Source: Rhexocercosporidium sp. MPI-PUGE-AT-0058
Taxonomy: Eukaryota; Ascomycota; Leotiomycetes; Helotiales
Assembly (NCBI GenBank): GCA_020746875.1
Contig: JAGTJL010000009.1
Coordinates: forward strand, 992,001 to 1,056,000
Direction of reading: 5' to 3'
Length of the DNA stretch: 64,000 bases
Position 1 is the first letter of the stretch; each line of letters begins with the position of its first letter. The position numbers were made by a program, and so were the translations under genes. The notes under the pieces were generated by a model. It was not told where the DNA came from. It searched no databases and saw nothing but the letters and a program-made list of their open reading frames with translations. Below, in pieces: positions 45,747 through 57,547 of the stretch.

Positions 45747-48684
45747 ATGTCGTCCACCGGAGTCAATAGACCCACTAATGTCAAGGCCAAGGAGGAGGAT
45801 GTCAACAGAAAGCTCCAGCTTTATGGCATTGCTACCGGTAAGTCGCTCCCTCGTGTGCACCGTCCTTCAGATAGCAGAAAACTGACGATTTGCGAAGCTT
45901 TCCAAAATGGCAAAGTCCCATCCGTAAGTTTACCCTTATCTCCCAATTTACAATGGTGCATGCTAACTTGTCTTCCCACAGAATGAGCAGATCGATATCG
46001 CTCTCAACAGTTTCCTGAAGTCTCGTCCCATGGCCAACCCTTCCAAGAATCTTTCATCCGAGGGGCAAGCCTTGGTTGCCGACTTCCGCAATGTTGTGGA
46101 GCAGGCGAAATATATGCTTCTTACCAAGAACGAGGGAAATGTTTTGCAAGACTTCATATGGGAATCCCAGAAGATCAGTGGTGGAAACGCCAGAATCCCA
46201 GGCGCTCCCGTCGATAAAGATACCGCGAAGCAACACGGAAATGAGGCATTGGAGGGTCTGCGAACTCTCGGCACGTTGATCATCTCGAACGGTCAATTCC
46301 GAAAGCTTTGTGAGTTTTTTCCTCTTCCAAGTGAGGTATATAATCTAACAAGTATTAGTGAACGATGCCACTATCCTCATTCGAGACATTGCCGGCGATG
46401 CTGCGTCGAATGCTGCCAACAAGATCAACCCGAACGAGGACGACCTAGCCCAGATTGACAAGCCAGCCGATGACAATACCTGGCACGATGTCCCTGATAT
46501 GTCTGCTGGTAACATCAAGAAGCAGGTCAAATCCACGTACAGCAAGCAGACCCCTCTCCACCAGGAAGATTTGAAGGTCGCTGCTGGTGACGCTAACCAA
46601 GCCGCTCACCCAGATGGCTCCCGTGATCCCACAGATACTGCTGCACTTGCGCAACGCGAGCAGCAACAGGGAATTAACTCTGGTGTTGATGGCCAAGCTG
46701 GTGCTCAAAATGCCGCTTCTACCCTCAAGCAACGTGCTTCAGAGAATGTTCCCGAGGAGACAAAGGAAAAGGGCCGCAAGACTCGTGAGCAGACCAAGAA
46801 CTACTTGAGCAAGAAGATGCCGCAAGAGCGTCGCGAGCAGACTATCTGGCGCCTCAAGAAGCTCGTTGTGGAGTGCCAAGGACACCCAGACTACATGCAA
46901 GCCATCGAGACTCTTCTCAATCTCGCCGAGACATATGCTGGTCACGTTAATACCCTCGGCAACCAGGCCACTGGAACCGTCAAGGGCGCCCATGGCGACG
47001 ACTCCTTGAAGAAGGTCGAAGCTGATTTGCTCCTTCTGATCCAGCGATGGGCAAATGGAACATCAACTGATGATCTCTTCGAGTCCATCAACAACATCTA
47101 CCGTGATGCTGACAAGGATCCTGAGCTGAAATCGTGGTTCAAGAACATTGATGCCTACATTCGAAAGTGCCTGAAGCAACAAGGTTACATTTTGGATGAT
47201 GCTGCTACCGAGGAGTGGAACGCTCTCTACGACCGTGGAAACTTCCTCCTCCGAGACCGTTACCGAAACCACACCGATCGTGTTGTCGACGAAGTCAAGT
47301 TCTTGGCTGACCAATTCGACAAGGACCCCGTCAACAAGCGCTTCGCTGAATCTATCCAGAAGCTCTTCAACGACTTGGGTAACGATGAGAATGGCAAGCC
47401 AACCTTCAAGCCACATTTGGTCAAGGATCTTACCGACGTCATCATCCCGGGAATCTTCGAGTCCGTTCGCTATGTACCAATCCCAAGAATCGAGTACTCT
47501 GATCCAGCGATGGATGCGGTTATCGAGAACTTGGTCATCGAGAGCGACAACTTGATGCCGAACGTGTTCGAGGTTGCTAATGGTAGGTGGTTCTAAGCTC
47601 TGTATTATTTGCAAATGCTAACCTTTTTCAAGACAACTACTTTAGATGGGGCCGAAAGAAGGTTGCCAACAAGAGAGCCCACAGCATCATGCTCTCTGTG
47701 TCTGGTGTGCAAATGGACCTTCGTGATGTCTCTTTCCACATCAAGAAGAAGCAAGGATTCCCATCTCTGACCGACACTGGTGTTGCTGATGTCTTCCTCG
47801 GAGGAACTGGTCTTAGCTTTAAGATGAAGATGTCTACTGCTGAGAAGAAGGATCGTCAAAACTTTTTCAAGGTTGACAAGGTTGATGTAGACGTCAAGAA
47901 CTTCAACATCAAGTTGAAGCAATCCAAGCACAAGGTCTTGTTCGCCATTGGTAAGCCAATGATGTTGAAGGTCATGCGCCCAGCTCTTCAAAAGGCTTTG
48001 GAAAAGATGATCAAGGACAAGTTCAACGAGTTCGATTCGCTGGCATACAAGGTCAAGCTTGAGGCCGATCGCGCTGTGCAGGAGGTAAGTAGTCCCTTTG
48101 CAATCATTCGACAGTGTACTAATGACTCGCAGGCCAAGGAGAACCCAGAGAATGCTCCAAATATCTACCAACGTTATGTCAACGCTCTGCAGAAGCAAAT
48201 CTTGCAAGGAAAGCAAAAGGCAGAGGCTGTCGTTGCTGACAAGAAGGTCAATGTTGCCATGACTCAGCACGATTCCATCTTCCCCAACATCAAGTTGCCA
48301 GGCGGTATCTCCTCCAAGGCTACTGAGTACAAGGAACTTGGCATGAAGGGTGATACCTGGCACTCTCCTATCTTCAAGCTGGGATCTGCCTCCGCATCCT
48401 CCGACATTCCAAGTGCTCCAAGCGTCACTCGCAAGGAACACTCCGTCACCTCAGGTGGTGTTCGTGGTCCCCAGAACATTGGTAACACCAATTCCACGAC
48501 AAACCAACTTCATGATCCATCTGCTCAAGCAGCTGGATCATACACCAATGGCACAGCGTTCGGAAACCAAGTTGACCAGGCTCTTAACCCCGCTACCAAT
48601 GGAAATGGACACACCAATGGAAAGGTAGCCAACGGCAACACCACTCTTGGTAGCAACAACCCAGTCCTGACTGGAAGTGTATAA
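45747..48684 (+). CDS. HAM1-like protein (BPI/TULIP-like C-terminus)
   Basis: Six exons (45747-45837, 45898-45923, 45982-46309, 46359-47582, 47633-48084, 48133-48684) encode 890 residues. The second exon is only 26 nt. The N-terminal half is largely helical (ALNSFLKSRPM, LRTLGTLIISNGQFRKL, QERREQTIWRLKKLV) and matches the fungal HAM1-like N-terminal family. The second half has alternating strands (YVPIPRIEYSD, SVSGVQMDLRDVSFHIKKK, VDVDVKNFNIKLKQSKHK) characteristic of the HAM1 C-terminal family (formerly DUF4449), thought to be related to lipid-binding BPI/TULIP folds. The tail is Asn/Gly/Thr-rich and disordered. There is no signal peptide. A role in lipid binding or membrane contact is inference. 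Strong codon bias toward C-ending codons suggests high expression. Confidence 0.9.
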
Positions 48685-49359
48685 TCAACTTGAGATTGCC
48701 CCGTCGTGTGGCCTCTTGACCGTCCGTTCTTTATTTCATGAGGATTTGATGCTTTGATGATACCACTTCCGCGTATACCGGCTGTGAAAGTCGGGTTAGT
48801 GATGGGGGGACTTTTTTTTGAGTCTTTGCGACGCGATTGCATTTCATGAGTACCCTGTGTAATTAGTCTCCTTTGGGAATTCCTTTTACAGCGAGGTGTG
48901 GACGACATGGGGTCGGGAACGGGAGGAAGATGCTCATTGAGAGCAACAACAGCGACAGTTAATCAATTTCCTTTGTTTGTACGAAGGGATAATAGCGGCA
49001 ATAAAAACCTTCAGCGATTTTACTACGGTCTCAATGAATAATAGTGTGATGTCGTAAGGGTGTCTCACTGATAAGTTGACAGCTAACTATCAAGAAGCTG
49101 AAACAACAGAAGCTGAATTTTACGAAAAGAAAACGAGCAGATGGTACGAAACGAGACCGTTGTAATGTTGCTTGATGGCTTGATGCTCAAGACTGAGCTC
49201 GAACCTCGAAGACACCACGCCATCACGTGCACGGTACTCACATCCCTGCAGCTTTCCCGCTAAAAATCTTGAGCTCGCTCGACCTTGACCCAGAGACATT
49301 CGTTCCCCTTTCCCATCTCATCCCATCTTCTCTCTTTCCTTCTCTCAACACACATAATA
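48685..49359. other. Intergenic region, TUF1 promoter
   Basis: No gene supported. The last 100 bases are the C/T-rich leader of TUF1. Confidence 0.5.
49224..49229 (+). promoter_or_regulatory. CACGTG palindrome upstream of TUF1
   Basis: CACGTG within CATCACGTGCAC, about 130 bp upstream of the TUF1 ATG. This is the E-box type bound by Cbf1/bHLH factors in fungi. Function here is inferred from position only. Confidence 0.3.
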
Positions 49360-50829
49360 ATGCCGGCGTTTTCTCGAACAATCACTCCCTTCCTGCGGAC
49401 AGCTAGGTCTGCTCTGCAACAAGGCAATTCCGTGAGCCCGCTTCAACACGCTCTGCGACGTCGAGATGGAGGTGCTTCGGTGTTGAACGCGGCGAGAGCA
49501 TATGCGACTGCATTCGAGCGGACGAAGCCCCATGTAAACATTGGTATGTCTTTGCATCTATGAGCTTGTACGGGTATAGATCTAATAGAATGCAGGAACA
49601 ATTGGTCATGTTGATCACGGAAAGGTAGACAATCCCCGGACTCGAGGAAAGGAGGCAAATTGCATATCATAGACTAACGATTGGTCTTCATACAGACAAC
49701 ACTCACAGCTGCCATTACCAAGCGTCAAGCCGAAAAGGGTCTTGCCAGCTTCCTCGACTATGGCTCCATTGATAAAGCCCCCGAAGAGCGAAAGCGTGGT
49801 ATCACCATCTCAACTGCACACATCGAGTACTCGACCGAAGCCCGCCATTACTCGCACGTCGACTGTCCCGGTCACGCCGATTACATCAAGAACATGATTA
49901 CAGGAGCTGCCAACATGGACGGAGCTGTTATCGTCGTCGCTGCATCAGATGGACAAATGCCTCAGACCCGAGAGCATCTACTCCTCGCCCGTCAAGTCGG
50001 TGTCCAGAAGATCGTCGTTTTTGTCAACAAAGTAGACGCCTTGGAAGACCCCGAGATGTTGGAGCTCGTCGAAATGGAGATGCGCGAGTTGCTTAACACC
50101 TACGGTTTCGAAGGTGACGAGACACCCATCATCCTCGGATCCGCTCTCTGCGCCCTCGATGGCCGCCGTCCTGAAATCGGAGAGTCCAAGATCGACGAGC
50201 TCCTCGCAGCAGTCGACACCTGGATCCCCACTCCCGTCCGCGATCTCGACAAGCCCTTCCTCATGTCTGTCGAAGACGTCTTCTCCATTCCCGGCCGTGG
50301 AACCGTTGCCTCTGGCCGGGTGGAGCGTGGAACCCTGAAGCGCGACCAGGAAGTCGAATTGGTCGGCAAGGGTGACGCCCCTATTAAGACCAAGGTCACT
50401 GACATTGAGACCTTCAAGAAGTCCTGCGAGGAGTCCCGCGCAGGCGATAACTCAGGTCTTCTCCTCCGCGGTATCAAGCGCGAGGATGTCCGTCGTGGAA
50501 TGGTCATCGTGCAACCCGGCACCACGAAGCCGCACAAGGAGTTCCTCGTCTCCATGTACGTGCTGACGAAGGAGGAAGGTGGTCGCCACACTGGTTTCCA
50601 CCAGAACTACAGACCGCAGATCTTCTTGCGCACGGCAGATGAGGCTGCGGCACTTTTCTGGCCAGAGGGAACGGAGGATGCAGATAGCAAGATGGTCATG
50701 CCTGGTGATAATGTCGAGATGAGATGCGAGATCCATCAACCTGTTGCTGTGGAGGTGGGACAGAGATTCAATGTCCGTGAGGGTGGACGAACTGTGGCTA
50801 CGGGATTGGTAACGAGAATTATCAAGTAA
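49360..50829 (+). CDS. TUF1: Mitochondrial elongation factor Tu
   Basis: Three exons (49360-49543, 49596-49624, 49696-50829) encode 448 residues. EF-Tu carries aminoacyl-tRNA to the mitochondrial ribosome with GTP. The first 50 or so residues are Arg/Ser/Ala-rich and lack acidic residues apart from the stretch RRRDGG, a mitochondrial targeting peptide ending near ARAYAT. GTP motifs: G1 GHVDHGKT (residues 65-72), G2 RGITI, G3 DCPGH, G4 NKVD and the GSAL region as G5. Domains 2 and 3 follow with [22 protein letters not shown] and the end TGLVTRIIK. The second exon is only 29 nt and encodes almost exactly the P-loop, with an intron between Lys71 and Thr72. Confidence 0.97.
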
Positions 50830-51779
50830 AGGAAGCCCTCCTTTGCTGTGATATTCAGAAGGACGACTGTGCGTGTGTGTATCTGGCTAGTTGGTTGTGA
50901 CGATTTCTGGAAGGAGTGGATGGGAGATGAAGCGGAAAACTACTTCTTTGTATAGGTAAACCTTGCTTTTACAGCGACTCGGAATGGGTGGATGGCTGGG
51001 GGATTGGGAAAAGGAGTTCCCTTTTATCATCGGCTAAGCGACGGCCTCTGCTCTGTACATCATTCACCCTACCCCCTCTTCTCCTCTCTTCGAACTCATG
51101 TCTTCTTAAAACTCAAACTACTGTATCATAGAAGGCGTAGACTTGTCGGAAATATAAAAGCAAAATCACTGTACAAAACTAAAGAAACTCGACTTGACTT
51201 GCCCTTATGTCGTGTATCGTTTGCGCCACCTATTCTGGCAATTCAAGTATTGACGTGTTTTTACTTCATGAAATCTTTTCTTGGTTTGCGGGGGTGATGA
51301 GAACTGCGTTCGCCTTTTTCGCTTGTTCCTTTTGGCAGATGGAAGATGCATGTGTGTTTGTATTTGTACTGTACATGAGAGAGTGTGTGTTTAGAATGCT
51401 GACCCTAACCCATATTATTGAGAGAATACGTCGGGAGTATTCGTAACCATGAATGACAATAAGATATAGGTATTAGAGGTATGTACTGTACAGAGGACTG
51501 TGTTTGTCAAAAATTACCAAGTTCCCAACACAAAACCAATCGAAATCAGAGGCCAGCAAATGCAGAAACTCCATGCATGGGTGCCCCACACCCAATGCTC
51601 GCTCGTTCAAATACAAATGCAAGCACAAACACGAACATCAAGAAAAGCGACAATCTTTCTATCTCCTCTCATCTCGCTCCCCTTTCGATGCTAATGCAGC
51701 CAGTCTATGCAAAGCGAATTCCAATTCATCCACACACGCTTCTATAACTCCCCCTTTACATGCTGTTGAAACTTAACCC
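50830..51779. other. Intergenic region between convergent genes
   Basis: Holds the 3' ends of TUF1 and of the bestrophin-like gene. Only short overlapping frames (60-100 codons) lacking protein character. Confidence 0.5.
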
Positions 51780-53871
51780 TCAACCATGGAAATACTCACC
51801 TCCACTATCCTTCCCTGATTCACCCTCAGGACTCCCGCTCCCTGGACTGACAGCTGTCGCGAGCGACAATCTCGACGCTCTCGACGCCTGCGTACCAGCC
51901 CTATGTTTGATTTCCATAGGCTCATCGTCCGTATACGCGCTAAACGCACTGTCTTCACGGCGAGGTATAGATGTAGCAGGAGGCGACGCAAACCTAACCT
52001 GTGATCTCGAGCGGCCTTCGTCGCTAGCGTAGAATTTATTCGAATCCCCAACCGTAGTATTCGTAGCACCGTCGTCAAGGGTGACTTCATCACCCGAGCG
52101 CGGCGTGTCTAATGTCCCACCTACGCGGGGACGGAAGAGCGAGCCGTTGTAATTATGATTGTGGCCGGTGGAGGTGGCGGTCGAGGGGGGGACGGTAGAG
52201 GAGGGACCTTGGGTCTGCCAGGCTGTGAGGAGGACTTCCACCTCTTTGCGAGCGTCTTCGACTATGTCGTCCATGTTAATATCGATCTTCGCGACGCCGA
52301 AGGGGTCTTCGTAGGTTTGGGCTATGCCTTCGATGCCGTAGCTGGGTGTGGGCGTTAGCTGAGTTTAAGTTGGATGGATTTGACCGTCTTGGGTTTGAGA
52401 GGGGTGGGGAAGGAATTTGTGGATGGGCGAGGTAAATGAGGCAATGGTTTGAACGATGATTGAGGGACATAATGGAGGGGGTAAAAGTGAGAGAATATAC
52501 ACTCACAGTGTAAAAGTAACGAAAGCAACGAGTGGAACGGCCCACCAATCCATCTCGGATGCCATAGCGAAGGGTAGGATCCCGCAGAAGAGAGCGAGTG
52601 TTTGTCTGTGGTGGATTCTTGGGGTTTGGATTAGTTTGATATGTTTAGTTGGGATGTGAGGAGGGGAATGGACTTACAGATGAGCGACAGGGATCGGGAC
52701 GAGACGAATGACTTCCATACTGCCATACGCGGATGTAAGGGCGTTGAGTGAAGAGAGCATCGATGCAGACGCGGCATTATGGAACCATTCCCTGTGAACA
52801 CATCAACATCAAGCCTTACCAAATCTCACCTCTCTCACATCTTAAACCCCTTCGCAAAGTAATCAAAGAAGGTGTAAGAGTAGAGACGACTCACTTTTTA
52901 ACCCCCACAGCAACAAACTTCTCTATAAAGGTCGCCAACTCAAGCGTCAAACCCAAGCCTCGATGCTCACACCCCTTCAGTCCAGGGGGCAACAGGTCTT
53001 TGTACTCATCCCCCGTACTCTCTTGGCCATCAGGTCCTAGCATCACCCCAGGGCTGAGAGCTACGCCCCATTCAGCGCGGAGATGGTTCTTGATGGTGTA
53101 CAGCATCGCGATGAGGATCTTGACCGTCTCGATGGTTTTGAGTTCGTCTGCTCTTGAGAGCTGGGTCGTGGTTTCGGTGGTAGTGTCGATACCCGAAGAT
53201 CCAAGAACGGCTCCGAGAGGCGACTTTGAGTTGGACTTGTCTGGCACCACCTGCTCTTTGGGTGTTCTGGTGCCGTAGTTCTTTGGGAGGAGAGAATCGT
53301 TGGACATGGCGGAGTGGAATTGGAGTCCGAATGTTGAGGGGGCGGGGACTAGGACTAGGATCTGTCGTGACAGACATCGGATGGATGTAGTTACGGTAGC
53401 GAGATGGCATCGTCCGCCCCAGAAGCGTGAATAGGCTGTCTGGTTGCGGAAGACGAGCATGAGACCGACTACTATTGAGAGGGAGGGGATCTGAGAGGGG
53501 TGTTAGCCATAGACTGCGTTGTACTAAGGACTTGGAATCTTAGAATAGTTATGGGCTTGGAGTTGGGAATCAGAACAATGTGGGATAGGGGGAGGAGGGG
53601 AAATGGACGAGTGTGACTGGGAGGGTAAACACCTAGCCGGTGGAAACAAACCTACGATACTGCTTGGCAAGTTGAAATCGCTGTTGATGTGCTGGTTTAC
53701 GTAGACGACGAAAGCGGCCAGTACAGAATGGACGAAGACTGGGAAGAGAATTTCTGGGATTTGAGTCAGTGGTTGAGTTGATTGAGGACCTGAGTAGGGC
53801 GGCAAGAGGGGAGAGGGGAAGACAGACTGCCATGAATTGAACCTTTCCAGAAGCGGAGCACGAGTGGCCAT
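51780..53871 (-). CDS. Bestrophin-like anion channel (UPF0187)
   Basis: Five exons (53656-53871, 52895-53490, 52678-52791, 52507-52617, 51780-52341) encode 532 residues. The bestrophin/UPF0187 family forms chloride or other anion channels. Hallmarks include the first hydrophobic helix (ILFPVFVHSVLAAFVVYV), LPSSIIPSLSIVVGLMLVF and RNQTAYSRFWGGR, the latter highly typical of the family. MEVIRLVPIPVAHL and TLALFCGILPFAMASEMDWW form further membrane segments. YGIEGIAQTYEDPFG corresponds to the conserved acidic belt region before the tail. About 170 C-terminal residues are disordered Ser/Thr/Pro-rich and probably cytosolic. The donor of the first intron was set at GTAGGT, since it alone gives phase 0 and joins PSSI to IPSL. 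Exact N-terminus is provisional. Confidence 0.88.
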
Positions 53872-54987
53872 CTATTTGATTGTTAGATTCTGTCCCTTTT
53901 TCTAGGTATCCGTGAGTGGTGAGCAGTCTTAGGACTTTGAATACGAGATTTGAAATTCGCACGTGAAGTGTTTTGACGTTGGGTGTAGACACTCACCGTC
54001 TATCTTTCTTGCGAGAACTGTTTGCCAAAGGACTAAGAACACGAGCAATATCAGCTTCTCAATTCAATATCTCCAGATGTAAAGTCCTCGAAAACCTCAC
54101 GACACCAAGTTCACACAGGAAAGGATGGGTATGACGTACTAAGTAGTCGTTCTCCTCCTATGCGGATCGGTCACGAAACTCCTAGGGAGTAGAGACACCC
54201 GACGTGAGAACGACAGAGGCATGTTGGAAACGATTTCAATCACAAAACACTTATTTCCATGTCTTTGCGTCAAGGTTTCTGGTGTGCGGACGATGTGTGG
54301 TGAGGGACGGATGAATGTGGTTTACTACTTGCAGAAGGTTGGGGGAAAAGAAGTCGTAGCCTTGCATGGTGGTGTTGCGTTGGCCAAGGATTGGATCGGA
54401 TTCGATTGGATTGGGTGTCTTGAAACAAGAAAACAAGACAGGGTCATACGGAATGTGACCCGAGGACTTTTCGGAACTTTTGTTTTTCGAGGGACGAAAT
54501 TGTGACGGTCGGTTCCGGGCATGTTACAAATTTCATGGCAAGTGGGAGGACGTGGTTGGGTTCTTGTACTCGTACTTGCAGTGCCTTCGTAGAACATTAT
54601 TGTTCGTGAGGAGAGATCTATAATACAACATAGGCTTGGAGTCTCGAAAATCCATACCCTCCTGATATGCAGCCAGCCAGCCTCCATCCCTCGCTTCCAT
54701 CGATACACACGTAGATATACAATACAATCATTTCATCCATCCATACATGCGATCCATGTCTGCAGCCTGATATTAGCTTAAGTGCGGTATATGGTGTATA
54801 TGTGTTGCTTGAAGTGGCAAATGTGCTCAGAATGTGTAACAAATTGAGAAGTCGGCATAGGCTGGACAGCCATCCGTAATGGAATCTCTCAAGGGGTTTG
54901 TCATCATAGCAAGGCAATATGGAGGAAGGAAAATGAGTGTGTACCTAGCTTCCCATGAATTCCCCATGATTTGAACCCGTCCCGTTA
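53872..54987. other. Intergenic region
   Basis: Bestrophin promoter and TOM22 3' flank. Contains a degenerate GGATT tract at 54388-54415. No supported gene. Confidence 0.45.
54388..54415 (+). repeat. Degenerate GGATT tract
   Basis: GGATTGGATCGGATTCGATTGGATT, similar to the perfect GGATT tracts elsewhere in the window. Confidence 0.65.
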
Positions 54988-55548
54988 TTACAAAGCTGCT
55001 TGCGACTGTTGCGCACCGAGTTGGGCGTTCAAGTTGCCAGCTGCGGAACCGGAGAGGAGCTTTTTGAATAGTTAGTATCCTGTGGAGGATGACAAGTTGA
55101 TGGAAAGACATACCCCTTCGCCCGCCTCGCGCATTCTCATCTCGTTCTCCATCTCGACCATCTGCTGCTCCTCCGCGAAAGCTAACGCCCACGGTACACC
55201 CAGTAACAGGGTACTTGTGCTCACAACCCACAATGTCTTGCCACTGAATAGAAGACCCGTCTTAAACCAGCTCGTTGCTGTCTCGACCTTGTTGGAGATG
55301 TAGGAGCGAGTAGTTGGAGGGACTATGTCTTTTAAAGCAAGGAGGCGGTCTGTGAATGATTCCTCGTCGGCAATGTTCTCTTCATCATCAGATGAGATCT
55401 CGGAGTCTGCATGGAAAGGTTAGTAGATGGTATGCGAAGCGGTGAAGCTGCTGGACGAACCAGTATCGGTGTAGTAGTCTTCCTCGTCGGATGGTCCAAC
55501 TTGCTCCTTTCCGAAGGACTCATCCTCGACTTCTACTAATTCGACCAT
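54988..55548 (-). CDS. TOM22: Mitochondrial import receptor Tom22
   Basis: Three exons (55461-55548, 55114-55406, 54988-55059; both introns 54 nt) encode 150 residues, the normal Tom22 length. Tom22 is the central receptor and organiser of the outer-membrane TOM complex, with an acidic cytosolic domain binding presequences. The N-terminus is very acidic (VELVEVEDESF, DEEDYYTDTDSEISSDDEE). RLLALKDIVPPTTR is the conserved cytosolic part, and the single membrane helix lies in TGLLFSGKTLWVVSTSTLLL. The short intermembrane tail ends GNLNAQLGAQQSQAAL. A PWALAFAEEQQMVEMENEM segment links helix and tail. It is divergent from the SAP-like gene with 409 bp between starts. Confidence 0.95.
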
Positions 55549-55957
55549 TGTGATGGATTATGTGAAGGGTATTAGGAGGATGAAGAGGTGGTAGTTGGTG
55601 AGTGATGAGTTGATGGCTGTGAGCTGAGGTGTTGATACCAAATCCCCTTTGAGCTTGGAAGCAGACAACTTTTTTGGGCAACCCCTGCTGGGGACGCTAA
55701 GCACTTGGCACGAGATCAGAGTCCCGTGATGCGGCGCAAATCTCGCATGTTGGGGTAGCGATCCCCTCATCGTCGAACCTCATCTGAACTCCCTACGCGA
55801 CGCCATCACTCAGTTGACCTGGGAAAGAAGTCATTAATTGATTTGCCCCCGCCATCCGGGCCAACAAGGCCTGTTTCCGCACCCAAATCTACGGATATTT
55901 TACTCAATTAAAAAGTACCACCTCAGTCACCACAAAAACCCATTGGGCTCCTTCACA
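55549..55957. promoter_or_regulatory. Divergent promoter TOM22 / SAP-like gene
   Basis: A 409-bp region between two start codons on opposite strands. The plus frame of the downstream gene stays open to 55838, but that part has no protein character and looks like leader sequence. Confidence 0.5.
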
Positions 55958-57547
55958 ATGGGAGATCTTCATCCAATCGTGATTCCTCCTATGGAGCATA
56001 CCTACAAGTCTATCAAGTTCACTTGTTCCGGCGAAGGTCTCTACAAAGACGGGTATCTCTACGATTCACACGCAGAGAAGCTGATTCCCCCCAAGAATAC
56101 CAAAGCCGGTTCGGAACAAAAGGAAATCGAGAAGAAGCCAGCAGCGTACTGGAAAGCACAATGTGCCTTCCGTGGTCTTAACCAGACTGGAGCCATTGCC
56201 GATCTCCAACTCCGGTTACGAGAAGCGAAGAAGAAGATCCTACCTGAAATCAAGAGCATCGAGACGGAATTGAACAAGGAATTCAAGAAGAAGAACAAGG
56301 CTGCCCGAAACGACTCATGGAGTTCCCTCAAATCGGCTGAGCAGAAAGCCAAGTCAAATCCGAAGAAGTATCTGTCTGAGGCTTTCCCCAAAGACGGTTC
56401 TGGACGGCCTGCAAATCTGGATATTGTGGTGCTGAAAATGGGAGCTGATGAGCGTCTCACTGTAGCTGAGGCAGCGGAAGCGATGGGGCTGGAATCTGTG
56501 CCTGTCGATGCGCCTTGGAGGAGCAATAAGAAGCCGAATCCGGATCGTTGGGTCATCATTGGCCGCACAAGAGATGCTGTTTGGAATCAGATGAGAGACA
56601 TTGAGCGAGAAGCCGGGAAATCAAAGCAAGCATTCGCTGCTGAGAAGACGAAATCACAAATAGCAAAGAAGGGAGACTCTACACCAGCGACTAAGAAAGT
56701 CAAAGCTACCCCAGATGCTAAGTCTGTGAATCAAGACACCACGCCTTCAGTCTCTAAGAAGGTAGTCCCTAGAGCAAGATCACCACTACGAATGGGGCCA
56801 ATTCCAAAACCCACCGGAGGCAGAACCCTCCAAACTGCAAGGAAGTCCGCTTTTGTGGAGCGGCCAGTCTCCAGTCCAAACAATGATCAATCATCTTCAG
56901 CGAAAGATACAAGCGGCGCTTGGGATATTACGGGGGAATATGCTATCGATTGTCCAGCCATCGAGAGCGAGTGGGGCCCTCGAAGCTTTCATGATCCATT
57001 GCAATTGGATTTGTATCTCGAATCAAAGAACGGAAAGCGGCAATTATATGGCGCCTTCGACTTCAGAATTATTGAGGGTATCATGAGATTCGAGAAGCCT
57101 GTTCCTGCTCCAAAAGCCGAGAAAAGCGAGTCATCAAAAAAGAGAAAGAGGGAGGACGATGTTGACGAAGACGGGGATTTCAACATGGATATGCATCCCG
57201 AATTCGGAAGCAACGGAGGACCAAGTGATTATTCTGAAAGTGTTTTCCATCTGGGTGCTAAGGACAAACCAACAGCGCGCAGAACCGTCTGGCGCTATCG
57301 ATGGAGAGGGAGTGAGACTGGAGAGGGCGAGATTCAACTTGACTCAGATAAAGCCGTCCAGTCGCTTACCTTTAGCGACAAAGGCAGAAAGATCTCTGGG
57401 ACGTTTATCTGCGACTATGCCAGAGAGTGCCACTTTACAGGAACCAAGTTCTCACCATGGCCTCGCAACGGCTACCTTGACCCCCAAGCAGAGTGGGCGA
57501 AGCATAGCAGCGCTGCACATGAAGAAGCCAGACAATCGAGATGGTGA
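55958..57547 (+). CDS. SAP-like conserved fungal protein
   Basis: A 529-residue intronless protein. I chose the ATG at 55958 (MGDLHPIVIPPMEHTYKS) because upstream in-frame sequence looks untranslated. Near residues 60-95 the segment AAYWKAQCAFRGLNQTGAIADLQLRLREA resembles a SAP-like helix-turn-helix that binds DNA. The middle has basic, Pro/Lys-rich disorder (KKVVPRARSPLRMGPIPKP). The C-terminal part has a conserved beta-rich block (WDITGEYAIDCP, LYGAFDFRIIEGIMRF, WRYRWRGSETGEGEI, KISGTFICDY), broken by a basic-acidic insert KKRKREDDVDEDGD, a likely nuclear signal. This combination is known from ascomycete hypothetical proteins without assigned function. A nuclear, perhaps DNA-binding, role is inference. 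Confidence 0.82.
   Translation: MGDLHPIVIPPMEHTYKSIKFTCSGEGLYKDGYLYDSHAEKLIPPKNTKAGSEQKEIEKKPAAYWKAQCAFRGLNQTGAIADLQLRLREAKKKILPEIKSIETELNKEFKKKNKAARNDSWSSLKSAEQKAKSNPKKYLSEAFPKDGSGRPANLDIVVLKMGADERLTVAEAAEAMGLESVPVDAPWRSNKKPNPDRWVIIGRTRDAVWNQMRDIEREAGKSKQAFAAEKTKSQIAKKGDSTPATKKVKATPDAKSVNQDTTPSVSKKVVPRARSPLRMGPIPKPTGGRTLQTARKSAFVERPVSSPNNDQSSSAKDTSGAWDITGEYAIDCPAIESEWGPRSFHDPLQLDLYLESKNGKRQLYGAFDFRIIEGIMRFEKPVPAPKAEKSESSKKRKREDDVDEDGDFNMDMHPEFGSNGGPSDYSESVFHLGAKDKPTARRTVWRYRWRGSETGEGEIQLDSDKAVQSLTFSDKGRKISGTFICDYARECHFTGTKFSPWPRNGYLDPQAEWAKHSSAAHEEARQSRW

Noticed and set aside
47063..48441. Long antisense frames across the HAM1-like gene
   Set aside because: They arise from strong codon bias on the sense strand, whose protein is clearly the real one.
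53872..53992. Extra upstream coding exon for the bestrophin-like gene
   Set aside because: The frame upstream of 53871 does not join in phase and has no channel-like sequence.
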